Assembly: GCA_000495505.1 (NCBI GenBank)
Contig: CP006833.1
Location: forward strand, 124,001-188,000
Direction of reading: 5' to 3'
Source: Campylobacter fetus subsp. testudinum 03-427
GTDB taxonomy: Bacteria > Campylobacterota > Campylobacteria > Campylobacterales > Campylobacteraceae
Length of the DNA: 64,000 nt
This document shows positions 46,985-57,312 of this stretch, one piece after another; the stretch's first letter is position 1; the number at the start of each line of letters is the position of its first letter. The translations under genes were made by a program, and so were the position numbers. The notes beneath the pieces are model-generated. The model did not search any database. It saw only the letters and a list, made by a program, of their open reading frames with translations, and was not told the origin of the DNA.

Positions 46985-48259
46985 ATGAGTAATACAGTAA
47001 CACTTACAGATAACAGAAATGGTAAAAGTTATGAGTTTCCCATATTAGATGGAACAAGAGGTCCTAGTGTTATAGATATTTCGACGCTTTATAAAAACAC
47101 CGGAATGTTTACTTTTGATAGAGGTTATACAAGTACTGCAATGTGCCGTTCTGCTATAACATTTATCGATGGAGAAAAAGGTGAGTTGATGCACCGCGGC
47201 TATGATATAGCGTGGTTAGCTGAAAATAAACTTTATCTTGACGTAGTATATCTGCTATTTAACAAACACCTACCAAGCCAAGAGGAGCTGGAGCTATTTA
47301 GACGTGAGTTAAAAGAGAGAAGCTTTTTAAACGAAAAAATGATTAGATTATTTGACTGTTTTCCAGATAAAGCTCATCCTATGGCTGTTTTACAAGCGAG
47401 TGTGGCTACTATGAGTGCATACTATAAAAGAGATATGAATTTTGATGATATGAATGATTATATGGAGCTTGCAAAACGTTTAGTAGCAAAAATTCCTACA
47501 TTTATAGCGTTTTATTATCGTCATGTTAGAGGATTTCCTGTGATATATCCGAATTTAGATCGCGGATTTACGGAAAATTTCTTATATATGCTAAGAGCTT
47601 TTCCTCACGATAAAGTAGATCTAAAACCTATAGAAGTCAAAGCCTTTGATACTGTTTTAATGCTTCACGCAGATCATGAGCAAAACGCTTCAACTACTAC
47701 AGTTAGAACCGTAGGATCAACTCACGCTCATCCTTACTCATGTATTAGCGCTGGTATCGGCGCTCTTTGGGGACACGCTCACGGCGGTGCAAATGAAGGA
47801 GTTATCAGACAGCTTGAGATGATAGGAACTCCAGATAGAGTTGATGAGTTCATTAAAAAAGCAAAAGATCACAATGATCCATTCCGTTTAATGGGATTTG
47901 GTCATAGAGTTTATAAAAACTTTGATCCACGCGCTAAAGTTTTAAAAGGTCTTAGAGATAAACTGATAAATGAGATAGGTATAGATAATAATCTTATAAA
48001 AGTAGCAAGCAGGATAGAGGAGATAGCGCTAAATGATGACTACTTCGTATCAAGAAATTTATATCCGAATGTGGATTTCCACTCCGGACTTATACTAAAA
48101 GCTCTTGGTATTCCAAATGAGATGTTCGCAGCGATATTTGTCATGGGAAGAGTTCCTGGATGGCTTAGTCAGTGGATGGAGTTAAAATCACAAGATACGA
48201 TAAAAATAGTTCGTCCAAGACAGCTTTATGTAGGACCTACTTGTCCTCCACAAGAGTAA
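46985..48259 (+). CDS. gltA: Citrate synthase
   Basis: A 424-residue hexameric-type citrate synthase that condenses acetyl-CoA and oxaloacetate. The active-site segments are present: LHADHEQNAST with the first histidine, MGFGHRVYKN with the second, and NVDFHSG with the aspartate. The start at 46985 lies 6 bases after AAAAGG; the ATG at 46979 is too close. The stop overlaps the cysQ start by one base. Confidence 0.96.
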   Translation: MSNTVTLTDNRNGKSYEFPILDGTRGPSVIDISTLYKNTGMFTFDRGYTSTAMCRSAITFIDGEKGELMHRGYDIAWLAENKLYLDVVYLLFNKHLPSQEELELFRRELKERSFLNEKMIRLFDCFPDKAHPMAVLQASVATMSAYYKRDMNFDDMNDYMELAKRLVAKIPTFIAFYYRHVRGFPVIYPNLDRGFTENFLYMLRAFPHDKVDLKPIEVKAFDTVLMLHADHEQNASTTTVRTVGSTHAHPYSCISAGIGALWGHAHGGANEGVIRQLEMIGTPDRVDEFIKKAKDHNDPFRLMGFGHRVYKNFDPRAKVLKGLRDKLINEIGIDNNLIKVASRIEEIALNDDYFVSRNLYPNVDFHSGLILKALGIPNEMFAAIFVMGRVPGWLSQWMELKSQDTIKIVRPRQLYVGPTCPPQE

Positions 48260-49041
48260 TGCAAGAACTTCTAAATTTATCTCTAAAAGCTGCTAAGGCA
48301 GCTGGTAAAGCGATTTTAAGGCATTACGATAATTATGATGTAACTATCAAAAATGATAATTCGCCATTAACTAGTGCTGATTTAGCCTCTAACGAGGCTA
48401 TATTTAAAGAGTTAGAGAGTTCTGGCATTCCTATATGTTCTGAAGAGAAGATATTGGATTATAAAAAAAGAGATGCAAATTCTAAGTTTTGGCTTATTGA
48501 TCCGCTTGATGGCACAAAGGAATTTATAGCAAAAAACGGTGAATTTTGCGTTTGTATAGCTTTGATAGATTGCGCTAGACCTATTTTAAGCGTGATCTAT
48601 GCTCCAACTAGCGATGAGATGTTTTATAGTATGGGTGGCTCGAAAGTTTATAAAAACGGTGAGATTTTAAACAGCTCATACTCAGAACAAAACTACATCA
48701 TATCAGGAAATTTCAGCCATTCAAAAAGTGTAGATATCATAGCTAATCACTTTAGACTTGGTATTTTAAGATATGGTTCTGCGCTTAAGTTTTGTAGGCT
48801 CAGCGAAGGTAAAGCCGATGTTTATGCAAGGTTTTGCGGCTCTAGCATATGGGATATAGCAGCTGGTGAGTTTTTGCTTAAAGAGAGCGGAGGTATCGTT
48901 GTATCTTTGCAAGATGAAAAAGAGCTAAGATATGATAAAGAAGATCTTAGAAATGATTATTTTTTAGCACTAAGCAAAAAAGAGCTTCCAAATTTAAAAA
49001 AATACTTAGAATTTATATCTTTAAATTTAAAATCACTTTAA
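48259..49041 (+). CDS. cysQ: 3'(2'),5'-bisphosphate nucleotidase CysQ
   Basis: A 260-residue inositol-monophosphatase-fold enzyme. The metal-binding motif WLIDPLDGTKEF and the second aspartate motif SIWDIAAGE are both present, as is SEE near residue 71. It hydrolyses 3'-phosphoadenosine 5'-phosphate, a by-product of sulfate assimilation. The start is fixed by the TAATG overlap with gltA; the frame upstream is open only within gltA. Confidence 0.9.
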   Translation: MQELLNLSLKAAKAAGKAILRHYDNYDVTIKNDNSPLTSADLASNEAIFKELESSGIPICSEEKILDYKKRDANSKFWLIDPLDGTKEFIAKNGEFCVCIALIDCARPILSVIYAPTSDEMFYSMGGSKVYKNGEILNSSYSEQNYIISGNFSHSKSVDIIANHFRLGILRYGSALKFCRLSEGKADVYARFCGSSIWDIAAGEFLLKESGGIVVSLQDEKELRYDKEDLRNDYFLALSKKELPNLKKYLEFISLNLKSL

Positions 49042-49086
49042 TCAATATTTTTATAAATTTAAATACTAAAAACATATTCTTGTTTT

Positions 49087-49102
49087 GTTTCCGTTTTGTT
49101 TC
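49087..49102 (+). promoter_or_regulatory. Pho box (PhosR-type) upstream of pstS
   Basis: GTTTC-CGTTTT-GTTTC matches the C. jejuni Pho box layout of two GTTTC half-sites six bases apart. It is formed by two direct 11-base repeats (TTTTGTTTCC with G or A). It lies about 48 bases before the pstS start, where a response regulator bound beside the -10 would activate. The PhosS/PhosR genes are not in the window. Confidence 0.75.
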
Positions 49103-49149
49103 CAAGTATAGTTAAAATTCAGCAATTTAACAAAATAAAAGGAGATAAA

Positions 49150-50172
49150 ATGTTGAAACAAATTGCTACTTTAACTATAGCTAGTGCGATATCTGCGCTT
49201 AGTTTAAATGCGGCTGATAAAATAATGGGTCAAGGAGCTACTTTTCCGCTTCCTGTATATAAAGAGTGGAGCAAACTCTACTATAAAGCCACTTCAAATC
49301 AAGTAACTTACAATGGCGGCGGTAGTGGCAAGGGGATAAGTGCTATTACTGATAGAAACGGTGAGTTTGGCGGCACTGATTCACCTTTGAAAAATGATGA
49401 GTTGCAAGAAAAAAAACTGCTTCAATTTCCTGCTATCATAGGAAGCGTTGTATTAGCTTATAATATCGAAGGTATAAAAGATCACGAACTTAAGCTTTCA
49501 GCTGCGGCGGTTGCTGGTATATTTTCAGGTAAAATAACAAAATGGAATGATGAAATAATTAAAAAAGATAATGCAAATTTAAAACTTCCAGATGCTTTGA
49601 TAACTCCTGTTGTAAGAAGCGATTCAAGCGGAACTACATTTAATTTTACAAGTTATTTAGCTAAAGCAGATGAGAGTTGGGCAAAAGAGTATGGCGCAAA
49701 TAAAACTATAAATTGGGGAGCAAAGGTCACTCCAGCAGCAGGAAATCCTCTTGTCGCAAGTACTATTAAACAAGTTCCAAACTCAATAGGCTATATAGAA
49801 TACGCCTATAAACTATCAACAGGTCTAAACGCAGCTACTTTACAAACTAAAGACGGCGATTGGGCAGAGCCTACTCCACAAAACTTTGCAAAAGCCGCCG
49901 CAAACTCAAATTTCAAGATAGAAGAGAACTTTTATGACGTGTTAGCTTATTCAAGCGGTAAAGGTAGTTATCCTATAGTAGCTGCAACATTCATTCTCAT
50001 TCCTAATGATAAAATTGATGAGGGCAAAAAAGTTGCTAAGTTTTTTAGCTGGGCATTTAGTGATAAAAACGCTTTAGAAGCAGCTAAAAAATTAGGTTAT
50101 GAACCATTACCGAAAGTAACAACTGATATGATCTATGACTACTGGACTAAATACGGAGTAAATCCAAAATAG
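49150..50172 (+). CDS. pstS: Phosphate ABC transporter, periplasmic binding protein
   Basis: A 340-residue protein with a signal peptide (about 1-20, ending LNA-A) and the PstS phosphate-binding residues in GATFPLPVY, GGGSGKGI, FGGTDSPL and RSDSSGTT. The start at 49150 follows AAAGGAGATAAA; an upstream in-frame ATG at 49096 lies inside the promoter region and is rejected. High-affinity phosphate uptake under phosphate limitation. Confidence 0.95.
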   Translation: MLKQIATLTIASAISALSLNAADKIMGQGATFPLPVYKEWSKLYYKATSNQVTYNGGGSGKGISAITDRNGEFGGTDSPLKNDELQEKKLLQFPAIIGSVVLAYNIEGIKDHELKLSAAAVAGIFSGKITKWNDEIIKKDNANLKLPDALITPVVRSDSSGTTFNFTSYLAKADESWAKEYGANKTINWGAKVTPAAGNPLVASTIKQVPNSIGYIEYAYKLSTGLNAATLQTKDGDWAEPTPQNFAKAAANSNFKIEENFYDVLAYSSGKGSYPIVAATFILIPNDKIDEGKKVAKFFSWAFSDKNALEAAKKLGYEPLPKVTTDMIYDYWTKYGVNPK

Positions 50173-50190
50173 TTATAAAAATAAAAACCA

Positions 50191-50217
50191 GACGTCATAA
50201 TCTAAATTTGTGACGTC
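50191..50217 (+). other. Intergenic hairpin between pstS and pstC
   Basis: GACGTCA and TGACGTC form a perfect 7-base stem with a 13-base loop. No T-run follows, so it is unlikely to be a strong terminator. It may protect the 3' end of a pstS-only mRNA or partly stop transcription, letting the binding protein exceed the membrane parts. Confidence 0.55.
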
Positions 50218-50233
50218 CGCATAAAGAGTATAT

Positions 50234-51109
50234 ATGATAAAAATTCAAAAAAATATAATCATAGAAAAGTTGTTTTTTAATGCAGCAAGAGTCTCGACTA
50301 TCATAGTTTTAGTAGTTCTTTTGGCTATTTTTTTGTCTCTTGTTTATAAAGCTTATCCTGCTATTTCTAAATTTGGAATAAATTTTTTATTTGATACTAC
50401 GTGGGACGCAAATATTATGCAATTTGGAGGACTCGCTAGTATATATGGAACTATTGTTTCTACTTTTATAGCTATGATTTTAGCAACTCCTGTTGCGATT
50501 GGTATCGCTATATTTTTAACAGAAGTTGCTCCTTATAAAATAAGGAATTTTTTTAGCGTTAATATAGAACTTTTAGCCGCAATCCCAAGTATAGTTTATG
50601 GTATGTGGGGATTTATATATTTTGTTCCTTTAGTAAGAGGAGTTTTTGGCGGTAGTGGATTTGGACTTTTGAGTGGAGGTATGGTTTTAGCAGTTATGGT
50701 GCTTCCGTTTATAGCTTCTGTCTCAAGAGACGCTATGGCAACTACTCCACAAGTATTAAAAGAGTCTGCTTACGCTTTGGGTGCTACTAAATTTGATACT
50801 ATAAAAGACGTCGTATTTCCATATGCTAAAGCTGGTATTATAGGTTCTATCATATTAGCTTTGGGAAGAGCTTTTGGTGAAACTATGGCAGTTGCATTTT
50901 TGCTAGGAGGTATATCAAAGATACCAAGCAGTATAACAGAACCGGCTACTTCGATTCCAGTAACTCTTGCTACTCAGTTTGGCGAGGCTATGGGAAATGA
51001 AATTTATGAGAGCAGCCTGTTTTATCTAGCGCTTATTTTATTTGTTATTAGTTTTATAAGCATAGCTACAGCTAAATTTCTGTTTTTACGAAAGAGAGAG
51101 TCAAAGTGA
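50234..51109 (+). CDS. pstC: Phosphate ABC transporter permease PstC
   Basis: A 291-residue inner-membrane protein with six helices. The coupling loop reads LKESAYALGATKFDTI. Conserved segments such as AIPSIVYGMWGF and LGRAFGETMAV are those of PstC. It overlaps pstA by 4 bases. The ribosome site is weak (AAAGAG), in keeping with lower expression than pstS. Confidence 0.94.
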   Translation: MIKIQKNIIIEKLFFNAARVSTIIVLVVLLAIFLSLVYKAYPAISKFGINFLFDTTWDANIMQFGGLASIYGTIVSTFIAMILATPVAIGIAIFLTEVAPYKIRNFFSVNIELLAAIPSIVYGMWGFIYFVPLVRGVFGGSGFGLLSGGMVLAVMVLPFIASVSRDAMATTPQVLKESAYALGATKFDTIKDVVFPYAKAGIIGSIILALGRAFGETMAVAFLLGGISKIPSSITEPATSIPVTLATQFGEAMGNEIYESSLFYLALILFVISFISIATAKFLFLRKRESK

Positions 51110-51945
51110 GTGAGCTTAAAAATATTAAAGAAAAATCGATAAATAAAAGAGTATTAATAAGCAAAATAGCAACTTATCTAAGTGTGATATTTACGGTGTT
51201 TGGTTTGATGTTTTTGTTTTGGATCATAACTACTGTAATTGTAAAAGGTATGGCGGGATTTAGCGCTGAAATATTTATCTCTCCTACAGCTTTTGGAGGG
51301 CTTGCAAACGCATTTTTAGGTCAGCTGGAGCTTGTTGCTATAGCGTCTTTTGTAGGAATTCCAGTAGGACTTTTAGCAGGAACGTATCTTAGCGAATATG
51401 GCGTAGATCAAAAAAAGTTAAATTTGATAAGAAATATAAGTGATATCATGATGAGTACCCCAAGTATCGTTATAGGTGCGTTTGCTTACGCTCTTTTGGT
51501 AAAACCGATGAACTCATATAGCGGTTGGGCAGGAAGTTTTGCTCTTGCAGTTATGATGATACCAGTTGTTTTAAAAACTACTGATGATATGCTTAGTTTA
51601 GTTCCAAAAACCTTAAGAGAAGCTAGTTTTGCTCTTGGAGCAACTAAGTATAAATGTATAACAAGCGTAGTATTTAGAGCTGCTAAAAACGGATTATTAA
51701 CAGGAATCGTGCTATCTATAGCAAGAGTTGCTGGAGAAACGGCGCCTCTTTTATTTACAAGTGCAAACAGCGACTTTTTTGATTTTAACCTAAATAACGC
51801 AATTCCATCGCTTACAGTAAGCATATACGACTTTAGTTCAATGCCTGATGAGAGTTTAAAATCCGTAGCATGGGCAGGTGCGTTTATATTAGCTATTTTT
51901 GTACTAGGAGTAAATATTCTAGGTAGAGTTTTAATACGTAAATAA
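51106..51945 (+). CDS. pstA: Phosphate ABC transporter permease PstA
   Basis: A 279-residue inner-membrane protein with six helices. PstA-type segments are [16 protein letters not shown], the coupling loop [16 protein letters not shown] and [13 protein letters not shown]. The start is a GTG or the reading overlapping pstC by 4 bases (GTGA). It pairs with PstC to form the channel. Confidence 0.94.
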   Translation: MSELKNIKEKSINKRVLISKIATYLSVIFTVFGLMFLFWIITTVIVKGMAGFSAEIFISPTAFGGLANAFLGQLELVAIASFVGIPVGLLAGTYLSEYGVDQKKLNLIRNISDIMMSTPSIVIGAFAYALLVKPMNSYSGWAGSFALAVMMIPVVLKTTDDMLSLVPKTLREASFALGATKYKCITSVVFRAAKNGLLTGIVLSIARVAGETAPLLFTSANSDFFDFNLNNAIPSLTVSIYDFSSMPDESLKSVAWAGAFILAIFVLGVNILGRVLIRK

Positions 51946-51955
51946 AGGAAAAGAA

Positions 51956-52717
51956 GTGTCTTTAAGTTTAAGTATAAATAATTTTTCATTTTGGTACTGT
52001 GGATCATCTAGCCCTAGTTTAAATAAGATAAATTTACCTATAAAAGAGGGGAAAGTAACTGCTTTGATAGGTCCTAGCGGCTGTGGTAAATCCACCCTTT
52101 TACGCTCTATAAACCGCATTCACGATCTATATCCAGGAAACAGATATGAAGGTGAAATAGTATTTAATGGTAAAAATATCTTGCGCCCAAAAACGGATCT
52201 TATAAATTTAAGAACAAAAATCGGTATGATATTTCAGCAACCAACAGCATTTCCTATGAGTATAAAAGATAATGTCGAATATGGGCTGAAGCTTCAAGGT
52301 ATAAAAGATAAAAAAACTCTCTCAAAGATAGTTGAAAAGTCTTTAAAAGGAGCAAATATCTGGGATGAGGTTAAAAATAGGCTAAATGATGACGCCGGCT
52401 CACTTAGCGGCGGTCAGCGTCAAAGACTTTGTATAGCTAGAGCGATCGCGGTTAATCCTGAAATCTTGCTATTTGACGAGCCTACTAGCGCGCTTGATCC
52501 GATATCGACTATAGCTATAGAAGAACTTATCAATAGCTTAAAAGAGCAATATACAGTAGTAATTGTAACTCACAATATGGCTCAAGCAACTAGAGTTAGT
52601 GATTTTACTGCGTTTATGTATCTTGGAAATTTAATAGAATATGGTAAAACTAAACAGATTTTTGAAGAGCCAAAAGAGAAGCTTTTAAAAGAGTATGTCA
52701 GTGGTAAGTTCGGGTGA
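51956..52717 (+). CDS. pstB: Phosphate ABC transporter ATP-binding protein
   Basis: A 253-residue ATPase with Walker [11 protein letters not shown]-loop [12 protein letters not shown], signature LSGGQRQRL, Walker [13 protein letters not shown] and the H-loop THNMAQA. The Q-loop continuation PFPMSI-like is typical of PstB. It begins with GTG at 51956 behind AAGGAAAAGAA. phoU is not adjacent. Confidence 0.95.
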   Translation: MSLSLSINNFSFWYCGSSSPSLNKINLPIKEGKVTALIGPSGCGKSTLLRSINRIHDLYPGNRYEGEIVFNGKNILRPKTDLINLRTKIGMIFQQPTAFPMSIKDNVEYGLKLQGIKDKKTLSKIVEKSLKGANIWDEVKNRLNDDAGSLSGGQRQRLCIARAIAVNPEILLFDEPTSALDPISTIAIEELINSLKEQYTVVIVTHNMAQATRVSDFTAFMYLGNLIEYGKTKQIFEEPKEKLLKEYVSGKFG

Positions 52718-52834
52718 TAATAAATTTGATAAATAGCCACAAATTTAGCAGATAAAAATTACCTTATTTAATTTGCAAACAAAGAAAATTATGTTAAAAT
52801 CGCTATTTTAATGCAAATTAATGCAAGGAAAGAT

Positions 52835-54127
52835 ATGATTAAAACAGTTTTACCGCTTAGTTTTATTGTTGCTTCAAGGTTTTTTGGACTTTTTGTGGTT
52901 TTGCCTGTGCTTAGTCTGTACGCGCTTAATTTAAAAGGCGCAAATGAGCTTTTAGTCGGACTTTTAGTCGGAGGTTACGCTCTTACTCAGATGGCTTTGC
53001 AAGTTCCTTTTGGTAGTCTTAGCGATAAGTTTGGACGTAAAAATACAATGACTTTTGGCTTAATTGTATTTATAATAGGCTCTTTGATATGTGCGCAAGC
53101 TACAGATATCTATACTATGCTAATTGGGCGTTTAGTTCAAGGAAGTGGAGCTGTTGGAGCTGTGGCTACTGCTATGATAAGCGATTTTACTACTGAAGAA
53201 AAGCGTGGTCACGCGATGGCTATAATGGGTGGTATGATCGGTGTAGCGTTTGCTATTTCTATGGTTATTAGTCCGATTTTAAGTTCTAAGTTTGGACTTG
53301 CTAGTCTATTTTATCTCTCTGCGGCTCTTACTTTTGCCTGTATCGTTTTGCTTTATACTGTAGTACCAAAAGAGAGTAAAATCCATCATCATGATGCGAA
53401 AGCTCCTTTTTTAAATTTAATAACTCAAAAAAATCTTTTTATTATGAATATTACAAATTTGATGCAAAAAATGTTGATGAGTGCAGCGTTTGTAGCCATT
53501 CCTATAGTTCTTGTGAATCATTTGGGATATGATAGCAGCAAACTTTGGATAGTCTATCTTGCAGCTATGATTTTTGGGTTCATATCGATGGGATTAGCAG
53601 GATTTTTGGGTGATGCTAGAGGTCATAGCAAAAAGTTACTTTTAATAGGCGTTGTTTTATTTATCATCTCTTATTTGGATTTTGCTTTTAGTAAAAATAG
53701 TCTTACTTTTATAATCGGAGTAACTCTATTTTTTATAGGATTTAATCTGCATGAACCTATAATGCAAAGTTGTGCTAGTAAGTTTGCATTAGCCGCTCAA
53801 AAAGGCGCGGCTCTTGGAGTTTTTAATGCATTTGGTTACGCCGGAAGTTTTCTTGGTGGGGCTGTCGGTGGATATTTTTTACATAAATTTAATATATCTT
53901 ATCTTGCTATATTTTACTCTATCTTATCTGTTTTTTGGCTTGGTTTATTATTTATGCTAAGCGATCCTAAGTTGTTTAAAAATTTATATTTAAAAGATGC
54001 CGATCTTGGCAAGCTTGATTTTGTCGATGGTATAGTAGAGAGATATAAAAATCAAAAAGGCTACGTTATAAAATACAACTCCTCTATAATAAACGAAGAG
54101 CAGTTAAAACAAATTCTAAGTAAATAA
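52835..54127 (+). CDS. Major facilitator superfamily transporter
   Basis: A 430-residue transporter with 12 helices. Motif A between helices 2 and 3 reads GSLSDKFGRKN; the helix-4 segment GRLVQGSGAVGAVATAMISD marks the drug/proton-antiporter (YajR/Bcr-like) group. About 55 hydrophilic residues follow the last helix (from residue 375), similar in position to the small C-terminal domain of YajR. The start at 52835 follows AAGGAAAGAT; an in-frame ATG at 52811 has no such site. The substrate is unknown. Confidence 0.85.
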   Translation: MIKTVLPLSFIVASRFFGLFVVLPVLSLYALNLKGANELLVGLLVGGYALTQMALQVPFGSLSDKFGRKNTMTFGLIVFIIGSLICAQATDIYTMLIGRLVQGSGAVGAVATAMISDFTTEEKRGHAMAIMGGMIGVAFAISMVISPILSSKFGLASLFYLSAALTFACIVLLYTVVPKESKIHHHDAKAPFLNLITQKNLFIMNITNLMQKMLMSAAFVAIPIVLVNHLGYDSSKLWIVYLAAMIFGFISMGLAGFLGDARGHSKKLLLIGVVLFIISYLDFAFSKNSLTFIIGVTLFFIGFNLHEPIMQSCASKFALAAQKGAALGVFNAFGYAGSFLGGAVGGYFLHKFNISYLAIFYSILSVFWLGLLFMLSDPKLFKNLYLKDADLGKLDFVDGIVERYKNQKGYVIKYNSSIINEEQLKQILSK

Positions 54128-54368
54128 GTATATTTTTAAATTTAAAGTATTTCCACGTGCAATTTGATAGCTTTATCAAGCACTGGAACTACTTTATTAC
54201 GGTGTTATATGGCAAAATTTATCACCATTTTAATAAAAAAATTCTATTGCAGCGATTCTTTTAATATTCAAATATTGTATAATTTTATAATTATTATTGT
54301 GTTAATACTAAATTTAACATAAATTTGTAAAATCAGCCATTAAAATAAAATTCAAGGAGACCTCATCT

Positions 54369-56003
54369 ATGAAGTCGATAAATACCAAAGTTATAGCGAT
54401 TATAGCTATTTTAATGGCAATGCTTATTGCCCTATTTGTTACTGTAGAAATTTTTATTTCTAAAGTCAATTTATCTTTTAAAGAAATTAATAGTATAGCG
54501 GATAGACAAGAGTTGCTATATAAAAATATTATTAATGGCGAAAGAGCCGGTTTGACCGTAAGGCAACTGTATATAGACATAAACGATAAAGGTGCTTTAG
54601 ATATTTTAGAAACTACAATGAAAGATTTTGAAGCTGTAAGAAATGAGTATAGAGATCTATCTGGAGGTCTTGCTAACGCTGCTGGTCAATCAGATAAATT
54701 ATTGTCTATACAAAACGACATATTACAAGGAGCTAAAAGAGGCGAAAAAGTTACTACCTCGGATTTAGAACATCTAACCCCTACATGGAGATCATATAGA
54801 GCTGTTTTAGAAAAGCGACTTGAAAAACTCGGCGAAGACAATATAAATGCTAATAATAACTTTGCTAGTGATATAAGCATACTTACTGTAGGATTTACCG
54901 TATTTATCATCGCTATCATCATACTTTCAAGCTTGATACTATTGCTTAGCAAGTCATATCTTCTAAAAGCCATTAGATCCATAGAAAGTGGCCTCAAAGA
55001 CTTCTTTGACTTCTTAAACCATAAAAATGATAATCCTAAAGCTATAAATTTAAAATCAAACGATGAGTTTGGAGTTATGGCTAGTCTTATTAATTCTAAT
55101 ATAAGCTCTATAAAAGAGTCTTTAGATAAAGATGCTAAAGCAGTAGAAGAAGCATTGATTAGAGCTAGTGAAGTTGAAAAAGGAAATCTAGGAGCTAGAA
55201 TAATGCATGAGCCAGACTCTCCTGGACTTAAGAAGTTAAAAGATGTATTAAACAGTATGTTAAATACTCTTCAAGGAAAGATAGGATCTGATATAAATGT
55301 TATTCAAAAAACATTTGATGATTTTAAGAATCTTGATTTTACTTCTAATATACCAAATGCTAAAGGTGAAGTTGAAAAGGTTACTAATCTTTTAGGTAAT
55401 GAGATAACTAAGATGTTAAAAGATAATTTAAACCAAGCTAACAATCTTAAAGAAAAAGCAAATAACTTAAAAGAGTATGTAACTACATTAAACGATAGTG
55501 CAAGAAGTCAAGCTAACTCACTTCAAGAAAGTGCAGCTGCAGTTGAAGAGATGAGTAGTTCTATGAGCTCTATAAATGAAAGAGCAGGAGAAGTTATAAA
55601 ACAGTCTGAAGATATTAAGAATATAATTACTATCATACGTGACATAGCAGATCAAACAAACTTACTAGCATTAAATGCAGCCATAGAAGCAGCTAGAGCT
55701 GGAGATCACGGTAGAGGATTTGCAGTTGTTGCAGATGAAGTAAGACAACTAGCTGAGAGAACTCAAAAGTCTTTAGGAGAGATCGAAGCTAATGTAAATA
55801 TACTAAGCCAAAGCATAAATGAGATGAGCCAAAGTATAAGCGAACAAACTGAAGCAATTAATCAGATAAATGAAGCTGTTGCTAATGTAGATGAACAGAC
55901 TAAACAAAACCTTGCTATAGCTAGTAATACAGATAGAGTTACTTTAGAAGTAGAAACTATAGCTAATGAAGTAGTTAGTGAGGTTAAGAGGAAGAAGTTT
56001 TAG
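54369..56003 (+). CDS. Methyl-accepting chemotaxis protein with helical sensor domain
   Basis: A 544-residue chemoreceptor. Helix 1 (about 7-29) and helix 2 (about 172-196) enclose a periplasmic four-helix-bundle-type sensor of about 140 residues. A HAMP-like segment and a long coiled coil lead to the hairpin tip [20 protein letters not shown]-type sequence near residue 432. From about residue 204 to the end it is nearly identical to the receptor at 60118-62091, also at the DNA level. Ribosome site AAGGAGACC. Confidence 0.93.
   Translation: MKSINTKVIAIIAILMAMLIALFVTVEIFISKVNLSFKEINSIADRQELLYKNIINGERAGLTVRQLYIDINDKGALDILETTMKDFEAVRNEYRDLSGGLANAAGQSDKLLSIQNDILQGAKRGEKVTTSDLEHLTPTWRSYRAVLEKRLEKLGEDNINANNNFASDISILTVGFTVFIIAIIILSSLILLLSKSYLLKAIRSIESGLKDFFDFLNHKNDNPKAINLKSNDEFGVMASLINSNISSIKESLDKDAKAVEEALIRASEVEKGNLGARIMHEPDSPGLKKLKDVLNSMLNTLQGKIGSDINVIQKTFDDFKNLDFTSNIPNAKGEVEKVTNLLGNEITKMLKDNLNQANNLKEKANNLKEYVTTLNDSARSQANSLQESAAAVEEMSSSMSSINERAGEVIKQSEDIKNIITIIRDIADQTNLLALNAAIEAARAGDHGRGFAVVADEVRQLAERTQKSLGEIEANVNILSQSINEMSQSISEQTEAINQINEAVANVDEQTKQNLAIASNTDRVTLEVETIANEVVSEVKRKKF
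54977..55996 (+). repeat. Inverted repeat copy A (chemoreceptor signalling region)
   Basis: About 1 kb, nearly identical to the reverse complement of 60118-61145. The match starts at ATCCATAGAAA just after the second membrane helix and fades at the last codons. The sensor domains before it are unrelated. Confidence 0.85.
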
Positions 56004-56075
56004 AAAGTAAGTACCTTTGGTGCTTGTTTTAAATTTGTACTAAAAAATATGTTGGATTTTAAAAATCTATGCAAT

Positions 56076-56107
56076 AACAGAAAAGCTAAATTTGGCTTTT
56101 CTGTTTT
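56076..56107. terminator. Bidirectional terminator
   Basis: AACAGAAAAGC and GCTTTTCTGTT form an 11-base stem with a short loop, flanked by A and T runs. It lies between the convergent chemoreceptor and yedE genes. Confidence 0.8.
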
Positions 56108-56113
56108 ATAAAA

Positions 56114-57169
56114 TTACGCCGCTTTTCTACTAAATAATCCAATATAAATAGCAAATATAAATCCAAGCGCGAGTGCGTATGGTGCGTAAGCAGTTATCCC
56201 AGCTCCTGAACTTGCAAGTAAAAAGTTATGAGCAAATCCAGCCCCAGCCATCATTCCTATAATAAATATAACAGATCCTAAATTTCCTGTTCCCATTTGC
56301 ACAAGATGTTTTCCGGGGCAACCTTCGCTAAGACTAAAGCAAAGCCCTGCTAAAACCATACCTAAAAAGTTCCATATAAAGTCATTGTGGGCTATAGGCT
56401 GAGCTTCAAAACCAAATTTATACTGACCTAAAGCCAAATTTGTTATGCTTGCAAAAACGATGATAGATATCACACCCCAAAACATAGAAAAATCACCCCT
56501 AAAAGCTCTTGAAAACGCACCTACTGAGCAAAATTTACTTTTATGCATTAAAACGCCGACTAAAACTCCAGCTATCAAAGAAATTGCTATAGTAGCATGC
56601 TGGCTACCAGGGCCTTTTATAGACGTAAAAAGCGCACCGTTTCCAGCTTTTAGTCCAAAAACTAGAGCCAAAAGTAAAATAATGCTAAAAATTACAGGTA
56701 AAATTCCTAAAGTTTTACTAACAGCTACGCTCTCTTCTGTTTTGTATCCTTTGTTTTTGAAAAACATTCCAATACCAACACCAACTCCTAGCCCTAAAAA
56801 TCCAGCTATCGCAGTCATATCTCCACCGCCAAGACGTAAAAATGCACGCCAAGGACAACCCAAAAACACGAGCGCTCCTATCATCGCAAAAATACCTAAA
56901 AAGAAATTTGAAAATGCTGCGGGACTGCTTTTTGGTGCAAATTCCTTCGTCCAAAACAGACTTGCTAAAAATCCGCCTACGATAAGCCCTAAAATCTCCG
57001 GTCTTAGGTATTGCAACGCTTCTGCTTTATGAAATCCTAAAGCCCCAGCGCTATCTCTAAGAAAACAAGCCGCGCAAATTCCCATATTGCCCGGATTTCC
57101 AGCTTGTACTAAAAGCGCTGCTAAAACACCCAAAACTCCACCTGAAATGATAAACCATTTTGTATTCAT
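56114..57169 (-). CDS. yedE: YedE/YeeE-family transporter, selenium-linked type
   Basis: A 351-residue membrane protein with about 10 helices in two halves, matching the YeeE/YedE family. The conserved cysteines of the channel are seen in GICAACFLRD (near residue 30), FLGCPWRAF (near 102), SKFCSVGAF (near 211) and SEGCPGKH (near 283). The length and the ACFLRD motif fit the selenium-metabolism-linked branch; related proteins carry thiosulfate. The usual partner yedF is not next to it here. Substrate inference is moderate. Confidence 0.82.
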   Translation of the reverse strand: MNTKWFIISGGVLGVLAALLVQAGNPGNMGICAACFLRDSAGALGFHKAEALQYLRPEILGLIVGGFLASLFWTKEFAPKSSPAAFSNFFLGIFAMIGALVFLGCPWRAFLRLGGGDMTAIAGFLGLGVGVGIGMFFKNKGYKTEESVAVSKTLGILPVIFSIILLLALVFGLKAGNGALFTSIKGPGSQHATIAISLIAGVLVGVLMHKSKFCSVGAFSRAFRGDFSMFWGVISIIVFASITNLALGQYKFGFEAQPIAHNDFIWNFLGMVLAGLCFSLSEGCPGKHLVQMGTGNLGSVIFIIGMMAGAGFAHNFLLASSGAGITAYAPYALALGFIFAIYIGLFSRKAA

Positions 57170-57312
57170 AAGAATTCCTTATATTTGTATAAGTCAAACT
57201 GACTTTACGCAAATTATAACGAATTTTTAATGTTTTTGTAATATAAATTTAAGAGTTTTTATAATAGTTGAATTATTTATTTAAGCTAATTTTTATTTGA
57301 AGTTAAAAGATA

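Noticed and set aside
48172-48258. N-terminal extension of cysQ
   Set aside because: It lies inside gltA; the TAATG overlap gives the natural start at 48259.
56445-57032. A 195-residue frame antisense to yedE
   Set aside because: Proline- and lysine-rich shadow of a membrane protein gene; yedE has clear family motifs.
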